DNA of 16,621 nucleotides, from assembly GCA_964366455.1 (NCBI GenBank), contig CAYISZ010000016.1, forward strand, positions 1 to 16,621, written 5' to 3'. The position numbers and the translations under genes are program-made. This document shows, one piece after another, positions 12,414 to 16,621 of the stretch. Positions within the stretch are counted from its first letter, which is position 1, and each line of letters opens with the position of its first letter. The notes under the pieces were generated by a model. That model made no database searches, was not told the DNA's origin, and saw only the letters and a program-made list of their open reading frames with translations. The DNA is from CAZLQR01 sp964366455 (lineage in GTDB: Bacteria > Patescibacteriota > Microgenomatia > UBA1406 > GWC2-37-13).

Positions 12414-13229
12414 ATGGCAATCATAGAGATAAAAAATCTTACAAAATCTTTCAAGATTTACAAAAAAGAGCCTGGACTAAAGGGAGCATTACAATCTCTA
12501 TTTTCTCGCAAATATGAGAATAAAGTAGCCGTGAATGACGTCTCCTTCTCAATTGAAGAGGGTGAACTAATCGGCTTCATCGGTCCAAACGGAGCAGGGA
12601 AGACCACAACCCTAAAGATGCTCTCAGGACTCCTTTATCCATCAGCAGGTACCGTCTCTGTTCTTGGCTCAAAACCGTTTGACCGAAAAAAAGATTTCCT
12701 CAAGCAAATATCCTTAGTGATGGGGCAGAAGAATCAGCTTTGGTGGGATCTTCCCCCAATGGACACCTTTCTTCTAAATAAAGAGATTTATGAAATCTCT
12801 GATATAGATTTCAAAAGTAGGGTAGAGGAGCTGTCAGAACTATTGGATGTAAAAGAAATCATGCATGTGCAGGTACGAAAGCTCTCTCTTGGACAACGAA
12901 TGAAGTGCGAACTAATGGCGGCTTTACTTCACCGACCAAAAATCTTGTTTTTGGATGAACCAACGATAGGATTAGACGTAGTAGTACAACAAAGAGTGAG
13001 GCACTTCATTAAGGACTATAACCAAAAGTATAAGGCGACAATTTTATTAACAAGTCACTACATGCAAGACGTAAAGGCATTGTGCAGTCGAGTTATCGTT
13101 ATTAACCATGGAGCGATAATCTATGATGGCGTGCTTGACGATCTGTTAACAAAATTTGGAAAAAAGGGGGATAAAGACGTTGAGGATGTGATTCGTCGAT
13201 TTTTCCAGCAAGCACATAAGGCAAAATGA
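12414..13229 (+). CDS. ABC-2 type exporter, ATP-binding protein (COG4586-like)
   Basis: The 271-residue ATPase drives a three-gene exporter with the two following permeases. It shows Walker A GPNGAGKT (57-64), Q-loop Q105 within VMGQKNQLWWDLP (a stretch typical of the COG4586 group), signature LSLGQ (157-161), Walker B ILFLDE (177-182), a D-loop (GLD) and switch histidine H215 in TSHYMQDV. It starts at ATG 12414, as judged from the promoter; an extra three residues would follow from ATG 12405. Its stop overlaps the next ATG (ATGA). Substrates of this ABC-2 subgroup are mostly unknown; relatives are annotated as multidrug or lipid exporters. The gene directly follows the WhiB-like regulator. 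Confidence 0.93.
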   Translation: MAIIEIKNLTKSFKIYKKEPGLKGALQSLFSRKYENKVAVNDVSFSIEEGELIGFIGPNGAGKTTTLKMLSGLLYPSAGTVSVLGSKPFDRKKDFLKQISLVMGQKNQLWWDLPPMDTFLLNKEIYEISDIDFKSRVEELSELLDVKEIMHVQVRKLSLGQRMKCELMAALLHRPKILFLDEPTIGLDVVVQQRVRHFIKDYNQKYKATILLTSHYMQDVKALCSRVIVINHGAIIYDGVLDDLLTKFGKKGDKDVEDVIRRFFQQAHKAK

Positions 13230-14023
13230 GAAAACAGCTACATATTTTTCTACTTCACTTTCAGCACGTGTTCCAATATCGAGCTAGGAATTTGGTTTGG
13301 TTCATTGAAAGCCTCATAAATCCTTTTGTTCTTATGCTGTTTTGGAGAGGTGCGGTAGGAAATCGTGCGACTGTTGGTGGCTGGACTATAGACCAAATAC
13401 AGTCTTACTATTTAATAATGATCTTTGCGTTGGTATTTCTGATGCATAGTGTGGAAGATATCATAGCTAAAAAGGATATCAAAGAGGGGAATCTTGCACA
13501 TTTTCTTCTAAAGCCTTATTCATTCCTATTATTACGGCTTCATTCCGAAGCTCCTTGGAGACTAGTTCAGGGCTTTTATGGATTAATCGCGATCATAACG
13601 TTGCCACCGTTAATGCAGTTCTCAATTAAAATCAGCTCCGATCCTTTTATGATGTTTGCAGCCATTTTGGCCTCCGTTCTAGCATACTTCATTTCATTTT
13701 TTTACAAAACAATCATTGCATTTCTCGCATTTTGGATGACTGACATTCATGCTATTGTAGAAATACAAGAAATTTTTGCGCTTCTATTTACTGGAGTTAT
13801 AATGCCACTAACTTTTATGCCATCCTCGATTCAAACAATCGCGCACTTTACACCCCTCCCATACATAATCTACTACCCAGTCACAATACTTCTTGGCATG
13901 CATGATGTGGATATGATCATAAAAATTATTGGATCGCAGTTGCTCTGGATTGTCGGGTTAGTGCTCGTTTATAAATTTATGTGGAGCAGAGGATTGCGGA
14001 CCTTCACAGGTGTTGGTCAATAA
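13226..14023 (+). CDS. ABC-2 type permease 1 (COG4587-like)
   Basis: The 265-residue membrane protein has about six hydrophobic segments: near residues 24-45, 57-76, 108-130, 136-168, 178-200 and 230-253. An amphipathic N-terminus (RKQLHIFLLHFQHVFQYRARN) precedes the first helix, as in the ABC-2 family, and EGNLAHFLLKPYSFLLLRL in the first cytoplasmic loop (about residues 90-108) is typical of this permease pair. It would form a heterodimer with the next gene product and use the ATPase just upstream. The ATG overlaps the upstream stop by 4 bp, so translation is coupled. Confidence 0.88.
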   Translation: MRKQLHIFLLHFQHVFQYRARNLVWFIESLINPFVLMLFWRGAVGNRATVGGWTIDQIQSYYLIMIFALVFLMHSVEDIIAKKDIKEGNLAHFLLKPYSFLLLRLHSEAPWRLVQGFYGLIAIITLPPLMQFSIKISSDPFMMFAAILASVLAYFISFFYKTIIAFLAFWMTDIHAIVEIQEIFALLFTGVIMPLTFMPSSIQTIAHFTPLPYIIYYPVTILLGMHDVDMIIKIIGSQLLWIVGLVLVYKFMWSRGLRTFTGVGQ

Positions 14024-14025
14024 CC

Positions 14026-14817
14026 ATGAAAAGACTTCTGAAGCTCTACGGATCGTTCATGCAGTTCAGTTTTGCTCAGTTCTTCGTTTACCGGACCAAT
14101 GTTTTGTTTGGCACTGTAATACAGTCCTGTTTATGGATATTTTTTAATCTATTTTCGATGTACCTAGTCACGCTCAAAACAGGGGGTGTATATGGTTGGA
14201 CAGTTGGAGAGTTAATATTAATATCGTGTGTTTACAATTTTTTTATAGGTGTATTTGGATTTTTCTTTGTTCGTGGGCTCAATGATTTTTCTGAGCTAGT
14301 TAACAGTGGGAGGCTAGATTTATTTTTATTAAAGCCAATTGATTCTCAACTGTATGTTTCTGTCAATTCGGCAGATGTTAAGGCCTTACTTCGATTGTTC
14401 ATAGCACCAATACTTATTGTTGCTATCTCGGCTATATACAGCATATCTATACAGCCAATCAATATTCTGTTTTTTGTGGTCTCCATCTGCTTAGGAGCTC
14501 TTCTTTTATACTCTTGCCTGTTTATAATCAACACCTGTGTCATTTGGGCAACGACAATGGATAACGTAAGCGACCTTTTTTACTCACTCAGATCGATGGG
14601 ACGCTATCCACGAGATACATTTGTGAGATTTAGCCAGGTGTTCTTTGTGTTTGTTTCCCCCTTCGTGATTGCTATCTCAACTCCGACCAAGATGTTGCTT
14701 GGTAGGGGAACAGTGTACGACTTCTTTGAGTTATTAGCCGTAACAGCAACTGCCTTTGTCTGCGCACGATTGTTCTGGAAGTTTGCCCTTCAACACTACT
14801 CAAGTGCTAGTAGTTAA
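14026..14817 (+). CDS. ABC-2 type permease 2 (COG3694-like)
   Basis: The 263-residue membrane protein has six predicted helices and the same plan as the preceding permease, including the loop GRLDLFLLKPIDSQLYVS (about residues 89-106). It belongs to the ABC-2 permease group that normally occurs as the third gene after a COG4586 ATPase. ATG 14026 is only 2 nt after the previous stop; a longer reading from GTG 13981 would run into the preceding gene and add a non-hydrophobic tail, so it is rejected. With the two upstream genes it completes an exporter of unknown substrate. Confidence 0.87.
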   Translation: MKRLLKLYGSFMQFSFAQFFVYRTNVLFGTVIQSCLWIFFNLFSMYLVTLKTGGVYGWTVGELILISCVYNFFIGVFGFFFVRGLNDFSELVNSGRLDLFLLKPIDSQLYVSVNSADVKALLRLFIAPILIVAISAIYSISIQPINILFFVVSICLGALLLYSCLFIINTCVIWATTMDNVSDLFYSLRSMGRYPRDTFVRFSQVFFVFVSPFVIAISTPTKMLLGRGTVYDFFELLAVTATAFVCARLFWKFALQHYSSASS

Positions 14818-14866
14818 TGGGGGTTTGGGTTGTCGTAGCGCGCTATACCTATCTTCAGACAGTGGT

Positions 14867-14889
14867 AGCAGTCTAGATGCTAGTCTGCT
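14867..14889 (+). terminator. Hairpin after the ABC transporter operon, possible terminator
   Basis: AGCAGTCTAG (14867-14876) pairs with CTAGTCTGCT (14880-14889) with one mismatch around a 3-nt loop, about 50 nt after the last permease stop. There is no U-run, so a Rho-independent terminator is only a guess. A second small hairpin, GAGCGT/ACGCTC, lies at 14920-14935. Confidence 0.35.
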
Positions 14890-14945
14890 AATTTACGAGT
14901 GGTTTCCGGATTTTCTCTAGAGCGTCATAACGCTCCGTGTATTCG

Positions 14946-14954
14946 TGATATAAT
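14946..14954 (+). promoter_or_regulatory. Extended -10 promoter of the tRNA-Leu / hydrolase unit
   Basis: TG-A-TATAAT (hexamer 14949-14954). Transcription would begin near 14961, the first base of a long stem-loop that leads directly into the tRNA. No convincing -35 is seen. Confidence 0.65.
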
Positions 14955-14960
14955 ATATGT

Positions 14961-15002
14961 GAATCTTGAGCGCTAAGTTAATAGCTTTACGCTTCAAGAT
15001 TC
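14961..15002 (+). other. Long stem-loop filling the 5' leader of tRNA-Leu
   Basis: GAATCTTGAGCG (14961-14972) pairs with CGCTTCAAGATTC (14990-15002) with a single bulged base, and the stem may continue partly inward around a loop with TTAATAG. It spans the whole predicted leader and ends 1 nt before the tRNA. Possible roles are as an RNase P or exonuclease stop or an anti-misfolding element. Confidence 0.7.
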
Positions 15003-15003
15003 A

Positions 15004-15087
15004 GGGCGAGTGGTGAAACTGGTATACACGCAGGTTTTAGGAACCTGTGCCGTAAAAAGCGTGGAGGTTCGAGTCCTCTCTCGCCCA
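15004..15087 (+). tRNA. tRNA-Leu(UAG)
   Basis: The acceptor stem is GGGCGAG/CTCGCCC (15004-15010 with 15080-15086). The anticodon stem is CAGGT/ACCTG (15031-15035 with 15043-15047) with loop TTTAGGA, giving anticodon TAG at 15038-15040. A long class II variable arm (about 15048-15062) and a T arm with loop TTCGAGT are present. The discriminator is A73, as in leucine tRNAs. CCA is not encoded, unlike in the tRNA-Gly of this window; the next bases are C and then the ATG of the hydrolase gene. Confidence 0.95.
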
Positions 15088-15088
15088 C

Positions 15089-16138
15089 ATGAAGCGTCGC
15101 AGAGCCATTATTGTAATTTTTATTGCAGTTATTGCCGGCGCTTTGTTCTTTTTTCTTCAAAATAAGACTCCAGAGCAACTTTCATCGATAAAACTAGGTG
15201 AAAACATCATCAAAAATGCCGCAATCAGTACCGAGCCTCTATCAATAGAGCGTATGAGAGCCCAATCTTATCCAGGGTCTCAAATCATAACCGAACAAAT
15301 ATTGCCAGATGGCAGCAATTACACACAGTCTGTTGTCTGGTACCAATCAGAAGGTCTAAAAATTAATGCACTTCTCACTATTCCAACAGGTAAAGCTCCA
15401 GCAACCGGCTGGCCGGTCATTATTTTCAACCACGGCTACATCCAACCCACAGACTACCGCACAACCGAGCGATATGTCGCATATCTTGACGGTTTTGCAA
15501 GAAATGGGTATATTGTTTTCAAATCTGATTACCGAGGTCACGGGAGCTCAGAAGGTAATCCAGAGGGAGCTTACTTTTCACCCTCCTATACAGTAGATGT
15601 TTTAAACGCTGTTGGTTCGCTCAAACGTCTAAAGGAAGCTGATCCTAATCGAATTGGAATGTGGGGACACTCACTTGGAGGAAACATCGCCCAGCGAGTC
15701 ATAACAATCATTCCTGACATTAAGGCAGCGGTTGTGTGGGGTGGGGTAGTGAGCTCGTATAGTGATATGTATGAGCTTTGGTTCAATCAAAGGCAACGAA
15801 CTCCAGAAGCATCTGCTCAAATCCAAGAGCACTGGAGGGTCAGGAGAGTAGATTTCACCAAACTTCACGGCACACCAGACTCAAATCCTGAGTTCTGGAA
15901 CGCAATCGATCCTATGGCTCATCTGAATTACTTTAACACCCCAGTACAACTTCATCATTCCAGGGGCGATGAGACCGTCAACTACCGACTTAGCGAGGAA
16001 CTTGCCAAGACTCTAACCAAGGCTGGTAAGCCGAATGAGCTCTATCTATACGAAGGGGATGATCATAATATTTCGGCCAACTTCAATACGGCAATGCAAC
16101 GTTCTGTGGAGTTTTTTGACAAGTATCTGAAAAACTAG
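15089..16138 (+). CDS. Membrane-anchored alpha/beta hydrolase (S9 prolyl oligopeptidase-like)
   Basis: The 349-residue product starts with MKRRR and a hydrophobic helix (about 6-23), a signal anchor that would place the enzyme outside the cell membrane. The alpha/beta hydrolase core has an oxyanion-side FNHGY (113-117), DYRGHGSSEG (147-156), nucleophile S195 in GHSLGG (193-198), acid D294 in HSRGDETVNY, and H326 in GDDHNIS. The layout fits dipeptidyl peptidase/prolyl oligopeptidase-type hydrolases without the beta-propeller; peptidase or esterase activity is possible. ATG 15089 is 1 nt after the tRNA-Leu, with no room for a ribosome binding site or promoter. The mRNA 5' end is probably made by tRNA 3' processing, giving a leaderless message. 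Confidence 0.88.
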   Translation: MKRRRAIIVIFIAVIAGALFFFLQNKTPEQLSSIKLGENIIKNAAISTEPLSIERMRAQSYPGSQIITEQILPDGSNYTQSVVWYQSEGLKINALLTIPTGKAPATGWPVIIFNHGYIQPTDYRTTERYVAYLDGFARNGYIVFKSDYRGHGSSEGNPEGAYFSPSYTVDVLNAVGSLKRLKEADPNRIGMWGHSLGGNIAQRVITIIPDIKAAVVWGGVVSSYSDMYELWFNQRQRTPEASAQIQEHWRVRRVDFTKLHGTPDSNPEFWNAIDPMAHLNYFNTPVQLHHSRGDETVNYRLSEELAKTLTKAGKPNELYLYEGDDHNISANFNTAMQRSVEFFDKYLKN

Positions 16139-16142
16139 ACGC

Positions 16143-16562
16143 TTAGCGCATGAAGTAGAAAACAGCAGCGGCAATCTGATAGCAGACAAGTAAAGCTCCA
16201 GCCTGAACAGCGATTTTTTTGACAATCCATTTAGGTTCTGTTCCACCCCAGATGACCGTGCCAATTACTGTCGGGACCGCAAATCCTAGCCAGAAAAAGC
16301 CGGTTGCGCCAAATGCATGCCACTCAGAAGGTAAGGAAACTACAAATAGCCCAATTACATAAGAGGTGAGAAGCGTGGTGAGAAACTGCACAGCATACAT
16401 AGGGCCCATGCTCTTCATCATCTTTTGCTGCACATCTTTTGACAACTTGTCAAAGCCATGCATCTTTCCCCATAGCTTGCCGAAAAGGACGCTGTACCAA
16501 ACTGCCCCCGCCATAAACTGAAGAATAGTTGCGAGTAGTACCGCTACGTAGTTCACTTCCAT
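16143..16562 (-). CDS. DUF1761-family small membrane protein
   Basis: The 139-residue product has four hydrophobic helices. NYVAVLLATILQFMAGAVWYSVLFGKLW (about 4-31) with the GAVWYS and FGKLW elements is the DUF1761 signature, and the rest (GFAVPTVIGTVIWGG near 93-107) also fits. No function is established for the family. It ends 4 bp from the convergent hydrolase gene and starts from its own TATAAT box, 6 nt upstream of ATG 16562. Confidence 0.85.
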   Translation of the reverse strand: MEVNYVAVLLATILQFMAGAVWYSVLFGKLWGKMHGFDKLSKDVQQKMMKSMGPMYAVQFLTTLLTSYVIGLFVVSLPSEWHAFGATGFFWLGFAVPTVIGTVIWGGTEPKWIVKKIAVQAGALLVCYQIAAAVFYFMR

Positions 16563-16568
16563 AATCGT

Positions 16569-16574
16569 ATTATA
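16569..16574 (-). promoter_or_regulatory. -10 box of the DUF1761 gene
   Basis: On the minus strand, TATAAT lies 6 nt before ATG 16562, predicting a leaderless mRNA. A weak TTGTTT (complement of 16593-16598) lies 18 bp upstream as a possible -35. Confidence 0.6.
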
Positions 16575-16621
16575 AATTCAGTTCGAACTAAAAAACAACC
16601 TCATTTACTCCTTCGCCGTTT

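Noticed and set aside
14026..14817. A longer version of permease 2 starting at GTG 13981
   Set aside because: It would overlap the end of permease 1 by 43 bp and add a polar tail unlike the family; ATG 14026, 2 nt after the stop, fits both length and coupling.

Overview
This window looks like a chromosomal segment of a Candidate Phyla Radiation (Patescibacteria) genome, plausibly of the Microgenomates group. That is an inference. It rests on several polytopic GT-C type glycosyltransferases (one DUF2079), small single-domain enzymes, very tight gene packing, a -10 box only 5-7 nt from many start codons (leaderless mRNAs), AT-rich heptad repeats at gene junctions and inside genes, and CCTGCCGGCAGG-type palindromes that add LPAGR-like peptides to proteins. 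The standard code fits: TGA ends several genes cleanly. There is no rRNA and no CRISPR array, and no gene-free stretch longer than 300 bases.

Layout. Bases 1-4038 hold the end of a Wzx-like flippase gene, an overlapping family 2 glycosyltransferase, and a convergent pair of membrane glycosyltransferases. A tRNA-Gly(UCC) and a small cupin gene follow. From 4523 to 6733 lie a GlmU-like nucleotidyltransferase, a divergent YvlD-type membrane protein and galE. The minus-strand run from 11223 down to 5717 is a Xer-type recombinase, a DUF2079 membrane protein, a polyprenyl-phosphate glycosyltransferase, an EamA transporter and galE; three of its four junctions contain heptad repeats. From 11266 onward the plus strand carries a REP-associated (RAYT/IS200-like) transposase between two copies of a 25-bp stem-loop repeat, a WhiB-like iron-sulfur regulator, a three-gene ABC-2 exporter, a tRNA-Leu(UAG), and a membrane-anchored alpha/beta hydrolase that begins 1 nt after the tRNA. 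A convergent DUF1761 gene closes the window.

How the genes fit together. GalE and the nucleotidyltransferase would make sugar nucleotides. The DPM1/GtrB-like enzyme would load sugars onto a polyprenyl phosphate. The GT-C proteins would use such lipid-linked sugars on the outer face of the membrane. The WbbL-like transferase and the flippase would build and export a lipid-linked glycan. Together they suggest a cell-surface glycan or protein glycosylation module. The WhiB-like gene directly before the ABC exporter suggests redox-linked control of export.

The most unusual material is non-coding or superimposed on coding sequence: four-unit heptad arrays found both between genes and inside four genes; a 20-bp perfect palindrome sitting in a heptad array whose uninterrupted version is also in the window; a 93-bp palindromic repeat inserted in frame into a membrane protein gene; a transposase flanked by stem-loops; and a tRNA abutting a start codon.
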